Part shown: positions 19,556-30,173 of the stretch, piece after piece | Numbering within the stretch: the stretch's first letter is position 1 | Layout of the letters: each line of letters begins with the position of its first letter | NCBI GenBank assembly: GCA_040757205.1 | Contig: JBFLXL010000005.1 | Coordinates: 1-64,000 of the forward strand | Direction of reading: 5' to 3' | Length of the DNA: 64,000 bases | Source of the DNA: Bacillota bacterium | GTDB taxonomy: Bacteria; Bacillota; Desulfotomaculia; Desulfotomaculales; Desulforudaceae | Notes under the pieces: model-generated | The model's database searches: none | The model's input: the letters and a program-made list of their open reading frames with translations, nothing else | What the model was told of the DNA's origin: nothing | Made by a program: the position numbers and the translations under genes

Positions 19556-20290
19556 TTAGGCCCGGGCTTCGGCCACGACTCCCCGGTCGGGTTCCGGGGC
19601 CGGCTGTTCTCCCTGGCGCCCTTCCAGCACCGCGTCGGCCATCCGGCTGGTTAGAAGTCGCACGGCCCGGATCGCGTCGTCGTTGCCCGGGATAATGTAG
19701 TCGACCTCGTCCGGGTCACAGTTCGTGTCCACAATGGCCACGATCGGAATACCCAGCTTGCGGGCCTCGGCTACCGCAATCCGCTCTTTGCGCGGATCAA
19801 TTACGAAAAGCGCGCCCGGAAGCTTGCTCATGTCCTTGATGCCCTTAAGATACTTCTCCAGACGGTGTTTCTCGTGCATGAGTTCGGCCACTTCTTTCTT
19901 CGGGAGCACCTCGAAACGGCCCTCGGCCTGTTTCCTCTCCAGTTCCTTCAACCGGTCAATCCGGCGCCGGATGGTCTGAAAATTGGTCAGCATGCCGCCC
20001 AGCCAGCGCTGGTTTACATAGAACATCCCGCACCGCTCGGCCTCCTCCACCACCGTCAACTGGGCCTGCTTCTTGGTGCCCACAAACAGCACCGCTTGCC
20101 CTTCGGACACGATCTGCTTAACGAAGTTGTAGGCCTCTTCAATCTTGCGGACCGTCTTTTGCAGGTCAATGATGTAGATGCCGTTCCGGTCCGTGAAAAT
20201 ATAAGGGGCCATTTTGGGATTCCACCTGCGGGTCTGGTGGCCAAAATGCACCCCGGCCTCAAGCAACTGCTTCATGGTCACAATCGCCAC
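19556..20290 (-). CDS. rpsB: 30S ribosomal protein S2
   Basis: S2 binds the small-subunit head/platform junction. At 244 residues it has the family blocks [63 protein letters not shown] and [21 protein letters not shown]. The start is GTG 20290 just after GGAGGTG; ATG at residue 6 is possible. It is the first gene of the rpsB-tsf-pyrH-frr transcript, with a 140-base GC-rich leader that contains a strong hairpin (CCCCGTT-TCG-AACGGGG, around 20353-20369) suitable for autoregulation. Confidence 0.97.
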   Translation of the reverse strand: MAIVTMKQLLEAGVHFGHQTRRWNPKMAPYIFTDRNGIYIIDLQKTVRKIEEAYNFVKQIVSEGQAVLFVGTKKQAQLTVVEEAERCGMFYVNQRWLGGMLTNFQTIRRRIDRLKELERKQAEGRFEVLPKKEVAELMHEKHRLEKYLKGIKDMSKLPGALFVIDPRKERIAVAEARKLGIPIVAIVDTNCDPDEVDYIIPGNDDAIRAVRLLTSRMADAVLEGRQGEQPAPEPDRGVVAEARA

Positions 20291-20413
20291 TATTACACCT
20301 CCCTCCGCGTGGTTTTAAGCCTCCGCCGCCTTCAACTTGCGGCCGGACCCCCGTTCGAAACGGGGGCACCGTGGACGCAATCCGGCGGCGTGTGTAATTT
20401 AGCACCAGGGAAT

Positions 20414-20444
20414 ATTTTATCACAAACCCGGGGCAGAAAGTCAA
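20414..20444 (-). promoter_or_regulatory. Probable promoter of the rpsB operon
   Basis: Read on the minus strand, TTGACT (20444-20439) is followed after 19 bases by TAAAAT (20419-20414); taking the overlapping GATAAA as -10 gives 17. The block is A/T-rich against a GC-rich background and lies between codY and rpsB, so it fits the start of the translation operon. Confidence 0.42.
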
Positions 20445-20468
20445 AAAAATTTCAATACCTAATTATTT

Positions 20469-21245
20469 TTAAGGCTTCATCTTCGCCAGTTCGTCGAGTA
20501 AACGGTCATTGAGCACCCGGATATAGGTACCCTTCATTCCCAGGGACTTGGACTCAATAACGCCCGCGCTCTCGAACTTGCGCAGGGCGTTTACGATCAC
20601 CGAACGGGTGATGCCGGCCCGGTCGGCGATCTTGCTGGCTACCAGGAGGCCTTCGCTGCCGTCGAGTTGCTTGAAAATATGCCGCACCGCGTCCAGTTCC
20701 GAATAGGAGAGGGTACCCAGCGCGACCTGTACGGCGGTCCGCTTCCGAATATCCTCTTCCATCCGGCCCACCTGGGCGCGCAGGATTTCCATACCCACCA
20801 CCGTTGCCCCGATTTCGGCCAGCACCAAATCGTCACCGGTAAACTCCTCGCCGAATTTGGCCAGGACCAAGGTCCCCAGACGCTTTCCGGCGCCCACGAT
20901 GGGCACCACCGTAGTCACCTTGTTCACGTACTGGCAGTGTTCGTAGGCGTTGAAAACGCAGGCGTTTTCGGTCTGGCAGAAATTGGCGTACGTCGAGGGA
21001 ATCCCCAGCAGCCATTCGTTGTACTCCCGGGGGAACCCCGATTCGTAAATCATGCTGCGGACGACCTCACAACCGAAATCGTCCAGGAACTCCGCTCCCA
21101 AAATCCGGCCGTCCTCGTCCAGGATATAGGCGTTGGCCCGGAGGTTGACACACAGCACCTGGGCAATTTCACCGTAGTCCACCGCGTAGCCGGCCGACTT
21201 CTGCAAAATCCTGTTGATCGCCCGGCATTTTTCCAGCAGAGTCAC
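20469..21245 (-). CDS. codY: Global transcriptional regulator CodY
   Basis: CodY senses branched-chain amino acids (and GTP) and represses stationary-phase genes in Firmicutes. The N-terminal GAF-type domain begins LLEKCRAINRILQKSAGYAVDYGEIA. The C-terminal winged helix contains LVASKIADRAGITRSVIVNALRKFESAGVIESKSLGMKGTYIRVLN, nearly the family consensus. The length (258) is standard. It is the last gene of the xerC-hslV-hslU-codY block, as in Bacillus. Here the regulator may influence adaptation under energy starvation; that role is inference. Confidence 0.97.
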   Translation of the reverse strand: MTLLEKCRAINRILQKSAGYAVDYGEIAQVLCVNLRANAYILDEDGRILGAEFLDDFGCEVVRSMIYESGFPREYNEWLLGIPSTYANFCQTENACVFNAYEHCQYVNKVTTVVPIVGAGKRLGTLVLAKFGEEFTGDDLVLAEIGATVVGMEILRAQVGRMEEDIRKRTAVQVALGTLSYSELDAVRHIFKQLDGSEGLLVASKIADRAGITRSVIVNALRKFESAGVIESKSLGMKGTYIRVLNDRLLDELAKMKP

Positions 21246-21266
21246 CAGCCAAAGCCCCCTTGCGGT

Positions 21267-22667
21267 CTAAAGAATATAGCGGCTCAAGTCCTCACGGCGT
21301 ACAATTTCGCTTAGTTTTTCCCGGACGTAGTGCTCATCGATGAACACGTTTTTGTCCTCAATATCTGGGGCGGCAAACGATATTTCCTCCAGGAGTCTCT
21401 CGAGCACGGTAAAAAGCCTGCGGGCACCGATATTCTCCGTCTGATCATTAACAGTATAAGCGATTTTCGCAATCTCGACAAGAGAATATTTAGAAAATTC
21501 GAGCTTAATGTCCTCCGTGGCCAACAATGCGGTGTATTGCTTGATTAAAGCGTTCTGGGGCTCCGTCAGGATCTGCAGGAAGTCCTCTTCGGTGAGATTC
21601 TTGAGTTCCACCCGGATTGGAAAACGGCCCTGCAGTTCGGGAATCAGGTCGGAGGGCCGCGACATGTGAAAAGCGCCGGCGGCGATGAATAGCATGTGGT
21701 CGGTCCTGGCCGGGCCGTACTTGGTCACCACGGTGGAACCCTCGATGATCGGGAGAATATCACGCTGCACGCCTCCCCTTGATACGTCGGGCCCGGCGCC
21801 GGCCTCCCGCCCGGCGATCTTGTCGATCTCGTCCAGAAAAATAATCCCGGATTCCTCAGCGCACCGGATACCCTCGGTCACCACTTCCTCGTTGTCCACC
21901 AGCTTCTGAGCTTCCTGCTGGGTCAGGATCTTCCGGGCTTCCGCTACGGTCACTTTGCGTAGTTTCTTCTTCTTCGGAAAGATGTGGCCCAGCATGTCGT
22001 GCAAGTTGATGCCCATCTCCTCGACACCCTGGCCGGAGAAAAGCTCCATGGTCGACATCGGACGGTCCTCGACCTCGATCTCCAGGTGCTCGTTCTCCAG
22101 CTCCCCGCGTTCCAGTTTCGCCCGCAGGGTTTCCCGCTCGAACTCCACCCGGCGCAGCCGCTGCTTGTGCCGGTCGTCCGTCTCCGGATCCGGACGAACG
22201 GTTCCCAACAACATCTCCAGGGGGTTGCGCCCGCCCGTGTCGTGGGGTGGAAAGGGCGCCAGAAGTTCAATGATCCGCTCCTGCGCCAACCGGGCGGCTT
22301 CTGCCTCCACTGCGGCCAAACGCTCGGACCGGACCATGCGGACGGATGTTTCCACCAGGTCGCGCACCATACTGTCGACGTCCCGGCCCACATAACCCAC
22401 CTCGGTGAACTTCGTCGCCTCCACCTTCACAAACGGGGCGTTGACCAGGCGGGCCAGCCGCCGGGCGATTTCCGTCTTGCCCACCCCGGTCGGTCCGATC
22501 ATGAGGATATTCTTGGGCATTACCTCTTCGCGAAGATCGTCCGGGAGCCGCGCCCGCCGGTAGCGGTTCCGCAAAGCGACCGCCACCGCTCTCTTCGCTT
22601 CGTCCTGGCCGACGATATACTTGTCCAGTTCGGCCACGGTCTGCCGGGGTGTCAGTTCCACGGTCAT
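21267..22667 (-). CDS. hslU: ATP-dependent protease ATPase subunit HslU (ClpY)
   Basis: HslU is the AAA+ hexamer that unfolds substrates for HslV. ATG 22667 is chosen ([21 protein letters not shown]) because the conserved N-terminus begins there. Walker A is [17 protein letters not shown], Walker B is [15 protein letters not shown], the I-domain insert lies between about 110 and 240, and the C-terminus ends REDLSRYIL, the tail that docks into HslV. It starts 16 bases after the hslV stop. The 466-residue length is standard. Confidence 0.97.
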   Translation of the reverse strand: MTVELTPRQTVAELDKYIVGQDEAKRAVAVALRNRYRRARLPDDLREEVMPKNILMIGPTGVGKTEIARRLARLVNAPFVKVEATKFTEVGYVGRDVDSMVRDLVETSVRMVRSERLAAVEAEAARLAQERIIELLAPFPPHDTGGRNPLEMLLGTVRPDPETDDRHKQRLRRVEFERETLRAKLERGELENEHLEIEVEDRPMSTMELFSGQGVEEMGINLHDMLGHIFPKKKKLRKVTVAEARKILTQQEAQKLVDNEEVVTEGIRCAEESGIIFLDEIDKIAGREAGAGPDVSRGGVQRDILPIIEGSTVVTKYGPARTDHMLFIAAGAFHMSRPSDLIPELQGRFPIRVELKNLTEEDFLQILTEPQNALIKQYTALLATEDIKLEFSKYSLVEIAKIAYTVNDQTENIGARRLFTVLERLLEEISFAAPDIEDKNVFIDEHYVREKLSEIVRREDLSRYIL

Positions 22668-22683
22668 AACTCCCTTCCTCGCC

Positions 22684-23217
22684 TTAGACTTTTTCCACTG
22701 TGATCCGGTCGTTGGTGTGCACGCAGATCTGGGACGCAATCAAAAGGGCTTCGCGGGCGATGTCGGCCGCCGGCAACGCGGTGTGCCGGGCCAGGGCCCG
22801 GGCCGCGGCCAGCGCGAAAGCTCCCCCGGAACCGACGGCGATAATCCCGTCGTCCGGCTCGATGACCTCGCCACCACCGGAAATCAGCAGCACAGCCTCC
22901 CGGTCCGCCACGACGAGCAACGCCTCCAGGCGCCGCAGGTACCTGTCGGTGCGCCAGTCCTTCGCCAACTGCACGGCCGCCCGGCGCAGGTTGCCCTGGG
23001 ATTCCTCCAGCTTTCCCTCGAAACGCTCAAACAGGGCGAACGCGTCGGCCACGCTCCCGGCGAAACCGGCCACCACCCGGTCCTTGTACAGACGCCGCAG
23101 TTTTACGGCGTCACGCTTGACGATGATTCCCTCGCCCAGTCCGACCTGCCCGTCACCGGCCAGGGCCACCGAACCGTCCCTCTTTACGGCGACAACGGTG
23201 GTGCCTTTAAATGTCAA
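22684..23217 (-). CDS. hslV: ATP-dependent protease subunit HslV (ClpQ)
   Basis: HslV is the proteasome-like peptidase partner of HslU. The mature chain should begin at the Thr pair in [15 protein letters not shown], with a five-residue propeptide removed so that Thr6 is the nucleophile. [18 protein letters not shown] and [32 protein letters not shown] are family blocks, the latter near the ATP-independent peptidase core. The length of 177 is normal. It lies directly upstream of hslU and 135 bases downstream of xerC, matching the codV-clpQ-clpY-codY operon. Confidence 0.97.
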   Translation of the reverse strand: MTFKGTTVVAVKRDGSVALAGDGQVGLGEGIIVKRDAVKLRRLYKDRVVAGFAGSVADAFALFERFEGKLEESQGNLRRAAVQLAKDWRTDRYLRRLEALLVVADREAVLLISGGGEVIEPDDGIIAVGSGGAFALAAARALARHTALPAADIAREALLIASQICVHTNDRITVEKV

Positions 23218-23352
23218 ATCAGTCTCACCTCATAACACAGTCTTGCCCGGTTCGACCCGGCGAAAGCCAAAGCACCGTATGAACCAAAACCGAAAACCGG
23301 CCCCCGATCACCCAGGTTTTGCGCGCGGAGCACCCCCCCCGTGCCGCCGCTC

Positions 23353-24270
23353 TCAGTCCCTGCGGCTCCGTCCGCGGGGATGCGCCCGCCGGTATACTTC
23401 CTGCAGACGGTCGGCCGAAACCCGGGTGTAGATCTGGGTGGTCGACAGGCGGGCGTGGCCCAGGAGTTCCTGGACGGCGCGCAAATCCGCGCCCGCCTCC
23501 AGGAGGTGAGTCGCGAAGCAGTGCCGGAGCAGGTGGGGCCCGGCCTGTTGGTCAGGTGCCAAAAGCTTCAGGTGGTTGGTGAAAACAAGCCGCGCGCCCC
23601 GGTCAGTCAGCCTCTCGCCCCGGTGATTCAAAAAGAGCGCCTCGCCTGTCTTCTTTGGACCAAGAAGCTTCGGCCGGCCTTCGTCCAGGTACCGCCCCAA
23701 GGCCGCACACGCGTATCCGCCCAAAGGTAAGAGCCTCTCCCGGTTCCCTTTTCCCAGCACCCGCACGTGGGCTGCTTTTAGGTCCAGGTCGGCCAGGTCG
23801 AGCCCCACCAGTTCAGATACCCGGAGCCCCCCGGCGTACAACACTTCTAAAATGGCGCGGTCGCGCAAGCCCCGTGGGCTTTCGTCCGGCACGTCTACAA
23901 GCTTGCCGACCTCCTCCGGGTATAGGACTTCCGGCAGCCGCTTCTTCAGACGAGGTGCGGACAACCCGGCGAGGGGACTCGCCGGGACGGCGTCTTCCCG
24001 GACCAGGTAGCGGAAAAAAGAACGCCAGGCTGCCACCTTCCGCGCTATGGTGCTCCGGGCGAGACCGGATTGCCCGAGGTGCGCCAGGTAACCCCTGAAG
24101 AGCTTCAGGTCGATCTCGTGTGCTGTGAGCGCGGCATCTGCTTTTCCCCGGCGGCGCGCGAAGTAGTCGAGCCCGGCGAAAAGGTCCTCCTGGTAGGCGG
24201 TGATGGTGCGGGGTGAGGCCTGACGCTCCGCCTGCAGGTAGGCCACAAAACCGTCAATTAAGTGGTACAC
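23353..24270 (-). CDS. xerC: Tyrosine recombinase XerC
   Basis: A 305-residue site-specific recombinase. It has the N-terminal SAM-like DNA-binding domain ([23 protein letters not shown]) and the catalytic domain with all active residues visible: Arg in [10 protein letters not shown], Lys in [17 protein letters not shown] in [17 protein letters not shown], the HxxLSTTQIY region in [16 protein letters not shown] with the Tyr nucleophile. Xer recombinases resolve chromosome dimers. The position upstream of hslV and an overlap of 17 bases with trmFO support the XerC (CodV) assignment over a phage integrase. Confidence 0.94.
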   Translation of the reverse strand: MYHLIDGFVAYLQAERQASPRTITAYQEDLFAGLDYFARRRGKADAALTAHEIDLKLFRGYLAHLGQSGLARSTIARKVAAWRSFFRYLVREDAVPASPLAGLSAPRLKKRLPEVLYPEEVGKLVDVPDESPRGLRDRAILEVLYAGGLRVSELVGLDLADLDLKAAHVRVLGKGNRERLLPLGGYACAALGRYLDEGRPKLLGPKKTGEALFLNHRGERLTDRGARLVFTNHLKLLAPDQQAGPHLLRHCFATHLLEAGADLRAVQELLGHARLSTTQIYTRVSADRLQEVYRRAHPRGRSRRD

Positions 24271-25588
24271 TGTCCTCTCCCTTTTCGGCCAGCCAGGCCG
24301 CGAGACGTTCCAGGGCGCGCTGCGCGAGGGCCAGGTTGCGTTCCGGCCGGCGCCGGAGGCGCTTTCCGGGCAGAGGCGGAAACAGCCCGAAGTTTACGTT
24401 CATCGGCTGAAAATTGGCGGAATCCGCGGTGCTGATATAGTTCAACAGGGCCCCGTGCGCCGTCTCGGGTGGAAAAACCAGAAGGTCGTGCCCCTTTGAC
24501 CGCCGCGCCGCGTTCAAACCGGCCGCCAGCCCGGCGGCCGCCGACTCGACGTAACCCTCCACACCGCTCAACTGCCCGGCAATGAAGAGCCCGGGCCGGT
24601 TTCGCAACTCCAGGGTGGGGTCCAGCAAAACGGGCGCGTTGATGTACGTGTTCCGGTGCATCACCCCGTAGCGTACAAACTCCGCCTGCTCGAGCCCCGG
24701 AATCATCGAGAACACCCGGCGCTGCTCCCCCCACTTCAGGTTGGTCTGAAACCCCACCAGGTTGTAGAGCGTGCCCTCCCGGTTGTCTTGGCGGAGCTGG
24801 ACCACGGCGTGCGGCCGCGCGTGCGTGCGCGGGTCGACCAACCCCACCGGCTTAAGCGGCCCGAAAAGCAGCGTTTCACGGCCCCGGGCGGCGATCACTT
24901 CCACCGGCAGGCAGCCTTCAAAGTGAGTTTCCCGCTCGAAGCCGTGCCGCGGCGCCCGCTCGGCGGCCACCAGCGCCTCCCAGAACCGTTCGTACTCTTC
25001 CCGCGACATGGGACAGTTCAGGTAGGCCGGGTCGCCGCGGTCGTAACGCGAGGACCGGAACACCCGCTCCTGATCGATGGATTCCAGGGTGACGATCGGG
25101 GCCACCGCGTCGAAGAAATACAGGTGTTCGTGCCCGGTCAACCGCCGGATTTCGTCCGCCAGGGCGTCGGAGGTCAGGGGTCCGGTGGCCAGGATCACCG
25201 GTTCACCGGCGGGAACGGCGGTGATTTCCTCCCGGCGGACGGTCACCAGCGGGTGGCTCTTTAACCGCTCCGTAACCGCCAAGGCGAACAACTCCCGGTC
25301 CACGGCCAGCGCCCCGCCGGCCGGCACCCGGTGCGCATCGGCGCAGGCCATGATCAGGGAACCGAGCCGGCGCATCTCCTCTTTGAGCAGGCCGACCGCG
25401 TTCGTGAGCGCCTCCGCCCGGAGCGAGTTGGAGCAGACCAGCTCGGCGAACTCCCCGGTATTATGGGCCGGGGTGCGTTTTTGCGGGCGCATCTCGTAGA
25501 GGACGGTGGGAACGCCGCGCCGGACCAGTTGCCAGGTCGCTTCCGCCCCGGCCAGCCCGGCCCCCACCACCACAGCGCCGCCGGACAT
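24254..25588 (-). CDS. trmFO: tRNA (uracil-54-C5)-methyltransferase, folate-dependent
   Basis: TrmFO (formerly Gid) makes m5U54 in the T-loop of tRNA using methylene-tetrahydrofolate and FAD. The N-terminal dinucleotide motif [21 protein letters not shown] is followed by [26 protein letters not shown], the family hallmark. The C-terminal half contains [24 protein letters not shown] and [26 protein letters not shown]. The length of 444 is normal. The ATG overlaps the topA stop (TGATG), and its 3' end overlaps xerC. Confidence 0.97.
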   Translation of the reverse strand: MSGGAVVVGAGLAGAEATWQLVRRGVPTVLYEMRPQKRTPAHNTGEFAELVCSNSLRAEALTNAVGLLKEEMRRLGSLIMACADAHRVPAGGALAVDRELFALAVTERLKSHPLVTVRREEITAVPAGEPVILATGPLTSDALADEIRRLTGHEHLYFFDAVAPIVTLESIDQERVFRSSRYDRGDPAYLNCPMSREEYERFWEALVAAERAPRHGFERETHFEGCLPVEVIAARGRETLLFGPLKPVGLVDPRTHARPHAVVQLRQDNREGTLYNLVGFQTNLKWGEQRRVFSMIPGLEQAEFVRYGVMHRNTYINAPVLLDPTLELRNRPGLFIAGQLSGVEGYVESAAAGLAAGLNAARRSKGHDLLVFPPETAHGALLNYISTADSANFQPMNVNFGLFPPLPGKRLRRRPERNLALAQRALERLAAWLAEKGEDSVPLN

Positions 25589-27825
25589 CAGGCCTTGCCT
25601 CGCACGGCCTTGCGCTCCTTATAGCCGCAATCCGGATTGGCGCAGGCCAAGGAGCGGCCGGCGTGAGCCGACCCTCCGACCCGCTCACCCGCTGACCCGA
25701 CCCACTGGCGTGGGTGCCCCGCGTGGGTATCCCCGGGTGCCCCCGGGTGCCTCCGGGTGCCCCTGGCCACCAGGAACGACCGGCAGTCGGGGCATTGCTG
25801 GTCGGTGGGCTGATCCCAGGTCACAAAATCACATTCCGGGTATCCGGCACAGCCGTAAAAGACCTTGCCCTTCTTGGTCCGTCTGACCACCACCGGGCGG
25901 GTGCATTTGGGGCAGCGGTGGCCCGTCTCCTCGAAGATGGGCTTGGTCTGCCGGCAGTCGGGAAACCCCGGGCAGGCCAGAAACTTACCGTACCGGCCCA
26001 TCTTGATCACCATTTTCCGGCCGCACTTCGGGCACTCCTCGTCGGTGACCTCATCCAGCCGCACACGATGGATCTTCGCCTCCGCCTCGGCGACCTCCCG
26101 GCGGAAGGGCCGGTAAAACTCTTCCAGCACCTTTTCCCACTGGACGGATCCCTCTTCGATCTGGTCCAGCTTTCCCTCCAGTTCGGCGGTGAATTCGCTG
26201 TTGATGACGTCCGGGAAGTGCTCTTTCAAGAGGTCGATGACCACCAGGCCCAATTCGGTCGGATGGAGCGATTTGCCCCGCCGGATCACGTAGCCGCGGC
26301 GCTGGATGGTTTCCACCACGGGCGCGTACGTGCTGGGACGTCCGATGCCCAGTTCCTCCAGAGCCCGCACCAGGGTGGCTTCGGTGTATCGGGAGGGCGC
26401 ACTCGTGAAGTGCTGAGCCGGCGTCGTGCGCACGCACTTTAGCTGCTCTCCTTTTTCCAGCGGCGGGAGCGCCCCTTCCTCTTCCTCTTCCTCTTCCTCT
26501 TCCTTTTCCTTTTTCTTTTCGCTATTTTTGGCTTCGTCCCGCGTCTCGGCGTAAACCCGGGTGAAGCCCGGGAATTTCACCGTGGAACCGGTGGCCCGGA
26601 AGAGGTATTCCCCGGCGGCGATCTCGGCCCGTACGGTGTCGAGTAACGCCGAAGCCATCTGGCTGGCCAGGAAACGGGCCCAGATCAGCTCGTAAAGGCG
26701 CATCTGGTCGGGATTCAGGTGCTTCTTGACCGCCTCCGGCGTTCGCAGCACGGACGTGGGCCGGATGGCTTCGTGGGCGTCCTGGACCCGCGCCGGGGTA
26801 CCCGCGCTTGCGGGCCGGGCGTACACCCTTTTGTGTTTCGGCACGTATTCGGCGCCGAAGTTCTTGCCGATGTATTCCCGGGCCTCGTCCTGAGCGTGAG
26901 CGGAAACCCGGGTCGAATCAGTCCGGATATAGGTAACCAGACCGACCGGCCCCTCTTTGCCCATGTCCAGGCCCTCGTAGAGCTGCTGCGCAACCATCAT
27001 CGTCTTCCGGGTGGTGAAATTCAGGCGCCGGTGCGCCTCCTGCTGCAGGGTGCTGGTGGTGAACGGGGGCGCCGGGTTCTTCTTCTTCTCTTTTCGGACC
27101 ACGTCCGCCACCCGGTAGAATTCCCCCTTGAGGTCGTCCAGGATGGCCTTCATGGTCTCCTCGTCAGGCACTATAACCTTTTCCCCGGCCTTTTTGTGCA
27201 ACCGGGCCTTGAACTTCTCGCGCTTCCTGTTGGCCACCAACGCGGTGAGCGTCCAGTATTCCTCGGGTACAAAGGCCTCGATCTCCCGCTCGCGCGTGCA
27301 AATCAGGTGCACGGCCACCGACTGCACCCGGCCGGCACTCAAACCCTTGCGCACTTTGCGCCAGAGCAGGGGACTAAGGTTGTAGCCGACCAGCCGGTCC
27401 AGAATCCGCCGCGCCTGTTGGGCGTCCACCCGGTTGGGGTCGATCTTCCGGGGATTCTTGATCGCCGCCGTCACCGCTTCCCTGGTGATTTCATTGAATT
27501 CCACCCGGCAGGGTTTTTCCGGGTCGATCTGCAGCAATTCTTGCAAGTGCCAGGCAATGGCTTCCCCCTCGCGGTCGGGGTCCGAAGCCAGAAGCACCTG
27601 ATCCGACTTCTTGCGCGCGGCCCTCAGTTCCTTGATGGCGTCCCCCTTGCCCCGAATGGTGATGTACTTGGGCTTGAACCCGTTATCAACGTCCACGCCG
27701 AACTGGCTCCGGGGAAGATCGCGGACGTGCCCCATTGAAGCCCGGATCTCGTACTTTTTGCCCAGGAACTTCCCGAGCGTCCTGGCCTTGGCCGGGGATT
27801 CGACAATCACCAGCGTCTTCTCCAA
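25588..27825 (-). CDS. topA: DNA topoisomerase I with a repeat-derived insertion in the last zinc finger
   Basis: Type IA topoisomerase relaxing negative supercoils. The N-terminal Toprim domain has [19 protein letters not shown] and [16 protein letters not shown]; the active Tyr lies in [13 protein letters not shown]. An acidic low-complexity linker (a run of nine Glu after EKKKEKE) sits near residue 445. C-terminal zinc ribbons are CPKCGRKM...CPGFPDC, CPKCTRP...CAGYPEC and CPDCRSFL...CANPDC. The last one carries about 35 extra residues between its Cys pairs ([20 protein letters not shown] and onward), encoded by a repeat also found at 27858-27930. The gene is otherwise normal, at 745 residues. 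Confidence 0.96.
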   Translation of the reverse strand: MEKTLVIVESPAKARTLGKFLGKKYEIRASMGHVRDLPRSQFGVDVDNGFKPKYITIRGKGDAIKELRAARKKSDQVLLASDPDREGEAIAWHLQELLQIDPEKPCRVEFNEITREAVTAAIKNPRKIDPNRVDAQQARRILDRLVGYNLSPLLWRKVRKGLSAGRVQSVAVHLICTREREIEAFVPEEYWTLTALVANRKREKFKARLHKKAGEKVIVPDEETMKAILDDLKGEFYRVADVVRKEKKKNPAPPFTTSTLQQEAHRRLNFTTRKTMMVAQQLYEGLDMGKEGPVGLVTYIRTDSTRVSAHAQDEAREYIGKNFGAEYVPKHKRVYARPASAGTPARVQDAHEAIRPTSVLRTPEAVKKHLNPDQMRLYELIWARFLASQMASALLDTVRAEIAAGEYLFRATGSTVKFPGFTRVYAETRDEAKNSEKKKEKEEEEEEEEEGALPPLEKGEQLKCVRTTPAQHFTSAPSRYTEATLVRALEELGIGRPSTYAPVVETIQRRGYVIRRGKSLHPTELGLVVIDLLKEHFPDVINSEFTAELEGKLDQIEEGSVQWEKVLEEFYRPFRREVAEAEAKIHRVRLDEVTDEECPKCGRKMVIKMGRYGKFLACPGFPDCRQTKPIFEETGHRCPKCTRPVVVRRTKKGKVFYGCAGYPECDFVTWDQPTDQQCPDCRSFLVARGTRRHPGAPGDTHAGHPRQWVGSAGERVGGSAHAGRSLACANPDCGYKERKAVRGKA
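25692..25765. repeat. Repeat copy inserted in frame in topA
   Basis: 37 bases beginning TGACCCGACCCACTGGCGTG (with one extra C at 25692) match the intergenic copy at 27858-27893 with two differences. They are followed by four degenerate CCCGGGTGCC units up to about 25765. The insertion stays in frame and falls exactly between the two Cys pairs of the last TopA zinc ribbon. Confidence 0.75.
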
Positions 27826-27857
27826 TCAGCTCCACCTCGTGTCGTCAAGAATTCACC

Positions 27858-27930
27858 TGACCCGACCCACTGACGTGGGTGCCCCGCGCGGGTGCCCCGA
27901 CTGGCGTGGGTGCCCCGCGCGGGTGCCCTT
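27858..27930. repeat. Intergenic copy of the topA-inserted repeat
   Basis: Between topA and dprA, TGACCCGACCCACTGACGTG begins a 36-base unit whose second part (CGTGGGTGCCCCGCGCGGGT) is repeated directly at 27904-27923. Both ends of the unit contain CGTGGGTGCCCCGCG-type hairpin-forming sequence. The copy in topA is the same unit with two base changes. Confidence 0.75.
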
Positions 27931-27934
27931 ACCG

Positions 27935-29062
27935 CTACCGGCCTTTTAATAAGGAGTAGTATAACCCGCCCGGCGCCCGCCGCACAAACCCCTTGATTTC
28001 CAGGTAGGCCAAAACGGACGCCGCCTGGGGAGCCGTCAAGCCGGTAAGTCTCATCAGGGCTTGGTCGGACAGGCTCTGTCCTTGGAGCATTTCCAGGACT
28101 TGTTTCTCTTCGGGGCTCAACTGGGCGACCCGACCCGCGGACGCAGCCAGCTGGGCTTCCCCGGATTCGTTTTCGGGGAAAAGGGCCGTCAGGCCCAGTT
28201 CCTCCAACACGTCCCGGGCGTCCTCCACCAGCCGCGCGCCTTGCTTGATCAGGCGGTTGGCCCCCCGGCTGTAAGGGTTGTTCACGTTGCCGGGCACCGC
28301 CATCACGTCGCGGCCCTGTTCCAGCGCTGCCTCCGCCGTAATCAGGGCGCCGCTGCGCTCGCCGGCCTCCACGACCACCACCGCGCGGCAAAGACCGCTG
28401 ATGATCCGGTTGCGTACCGGAAAATGCCAGGCCTCCGGTTTTGAACCCAAGGGGAATTCGGTGAGCACCAAACCGCCGGAAGCCGCAATTCTCTTCATCA
28501 GTCCGGCATTTTCCGGGGGGTAGGTCACGTCCAGGCCCGACCCCAGCACCGCCACCGTCCGGGCCCCGGATTCCAGGGCACCGTTATGCGCCGCGGTGTC
28601 GATGCCCCGGGCCATCCCGCTGACTATCACCAGACCGCAGGAACCGAGAGCGGCGGCCAGCCGGCCGGCCGTCTCCTTGCCGTACGGCGTGGCCCGGCGC
28701 GAACCGACGATGGCCACGTTGGGGCCGGACTCCTGAAAGCTAAAAGTCCCCAGGCTGAAAAGCACCGCCGGGGGATCGTAGATGTGGCGCAGGCTTTCCG
28801 GGTAGTCTGCGTCCATCCAGGTTATGACCCGGACGCCGGCACGCCGGACCCGCTCCTGCTCCGCCCCCGGGTCGACCCGGGACCGCCTGGAGAGCAGGTC
28901 CTCCGCCTGGAACATATCCAGCCCCGACGCACAAAGCTCCTTCTTCCCGGCCCCCCAGGCCTGCCGGGCGGATCCGGACGCCTCCACCAGGTTCAGAAGC
29001 CGCCGCGCCCCGACCGGCCAAACCACCGCCCAGGCCAGCCAGTATGCCCGTTCGTCCACCAT
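27935..29062 (-). CDS. dprA: DNA-processing protein DprA
   Basis: DprA loads RecA on incoming single-stranded DNA during transformation. The Rossmann-like core is clear: NVAIVGSRRATPYGKETAGRLAAALGSCGLVIVSGMARGIDTAAHNGALE, then AVLGSGLDVTYPPEN and VPGNVNNPYSRGANRLIKQGARLVEDARDVLEEL. A C-terminal winged-helix (DQALMRLTGLTAPQAASVLAYLEIKGFVRRAPGGLYY) is present. The start ATG 29062 has GGGGGAGG upstream; the earlier ATG 29089 has none. It precedes topA in the usual order. No other competence gene lies nearby. Confidence 0.95.
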   Translation of the reverse strand: MVDERAYWLAWAVVWPVGARRLLNLVEASGSARQAWGAGKKELCASGLDMFQAEDLLSRRSRVDPGAEQERVRRAGVRVITWMDADYPESLRHIYDPPAVLFSLGTFSFQESGPNVAIVGSRRATPYGKETAGRLAAALGSCGLVIVSGMARGIDTAAHNGALESGARTVAVLGSGLDVTYPPENAGLMKRIAASGGLVLTEFPLGSKPEAWHFPVRNRIISGLCRAVVVVEAGERSGALITAEAALEQGRDVMAVPGNVNNPYSRGANRLIKQGARLVEDARDVLEELGLTALFPENESGEAQLAASAGRVAQLSPEEKQVLEMLQGQSLSDQALMRLTGLTAPQAASVLAYLEIKGFVRRAPGGLYYSLLKGR

Positions 29063-29158
29063 GCGCCTCCCCCTGCCTGATTTGTCCATGGGATTCGGGG
29101 GTGTTCTGTAAATTCCTGCCGAATCAGACGTCTTAGGCGCCCAAAAAGTGAACGGTAA

Positions 29159-30061
29159 TTACGCGGGTGACGGGACAAGTGCCAGCAGTGCGTCCAGGCG
29201 GTGGCGACGGTTGAAAAGCGCGGCATAGGGGTCCCCCCGGTTCTGCAGGCGGTCCGGGATGGTTCTGATATTGAACTGATTTGCCGCTTTTAGGCTTTCC
29301 AGTTCATCCCAGGTTACGGGGGTGGACACGGGCGCCGACGGACGGGGGCGCACACTGTATGGAAAAGCCATGGTCTTGCCCACCGTGTTTTGAAGATAGT
29401 CGATGTACACTTTGCCGGTCCGCCGTTCAATCACCCGTTCGGTGGTGGCAAAGGCACAAACGCCGGTCACCAAGCGGGCCAGCGCCTCCATTGCCCGGGT
29501 CGTCTCCCGGTTGGTGTGCACCGGTTCCAGAGGGATAAAGATGTGTACCCCGGTCGCCCCTGAGGTTTTTGGGAATCCGGCCAGGCCGAATTCGGCCAAC
29601 ACGGTGCGGGCTAAAAGCGCCACGTCGATCACCTGGCGCCACGTCGCGTGAGCCGCCGGATCCAGATCGAGGACGGCCAGGTCCGGGTATTCCAGATGGT
29701 CGGCCCGGCCCAGCCAGGCGTGCATCTCAATCGCCCCCTGGTTGGCGATCCAGACCAGGGTGGCTTCGTCCCGGCACACGATGTAGTTTGTCACCCGTTG
29801 GGCACCTTCATGCGCCACCGGCAGAGTCTCAATCCAGTCGGGCGTGTACTCGGGCTTTTCCTTCTGATAGAAGTGCTTCCCGTTTATTCCGTCCGGATAC
29901 CGGCTCATCACGATCGGCCGGTCCTGGAGGTAGCGCAGCACATACGGCGCCACCCGGTGGTAATAGCCCACCAGGTCGCCCTTGGTGTACCCCTCCGGCC
30001 AAAAAAGCTTGTTCAGATTGGTCAGGTCTACCTTTCGGCTGCCGATGAGGACCGTTGGCAT
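29159..30061 (-). CDS. ligD: LigD-type polymerase/primase (NHEJ)
   Basis: A stand-alone 300-residue polymerase domain of the archaeo-eukaryotic primase fold. It shows NLNKLFWPEGYTKGDLVGYYHRVAPYVLRYLQDRP, the YPDGINGKHFYQKEKP block, the metal-binding DLDPA (in LAVLDLDPAAHATW) and SGATGVHIFIPLEP. In bacterial NHEJ this domain fills gaps and adds ribonucleotides at Ku-bound ends. In most species it is fused to a ligase; here the ligase is a separate gene at 30529-31533, with a SASP gene between on the other strand. No 3'-phosphoesterase domain is seen. The ATG 30061 has AAAGGGGA upstream. Confidence 0.93.
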   Translation of the reverse strand: MPTVLIGSRKVDLTNLNKLFWPEGYTKGDLVGYYHRVAPYVLRYLQDRPIVMSRYPDGINGKHFYQKEKPEYTPDWIETLPVAHEGAQRVTNYIVCRDEATLVWIANQGAIEMHAWLGRADHLEYPDLAVLDLDPAAHATWRQVIDVALLARTVLAEFGLAGFPKTSGATGVHIFIPLEPVHTNRETTRAMEALARLVTGVCAFATTERVIERRTGKVYIDYLQNTVGKTMAFPYSVRPRPSAPVSTPVTWDELESLKAANQFNIRTIPDRLQNRGDPYAALFNRRHRLDALLALVPSPA

Positions 30062-30173
30062 AGCGGTTCCCCTTTAAACATATCCGGGTTCCCCATAGGA
30101 CCGGCCCGTGCGCGTGCGCGGTTGCAGAATATTTTCCCGCTGGAGGTGAAATATATGAACGAGGTGATGCTTG

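Noticed and set aside
25460-25500. Possible frameshift in topA from the extra C-terminal residues
   Set aside because: Both Cys pairs flanking the extra residues are in one frame, and the extra stretch matches a repeat found elsewhere, so it is an insertion and not a sequencing fault.
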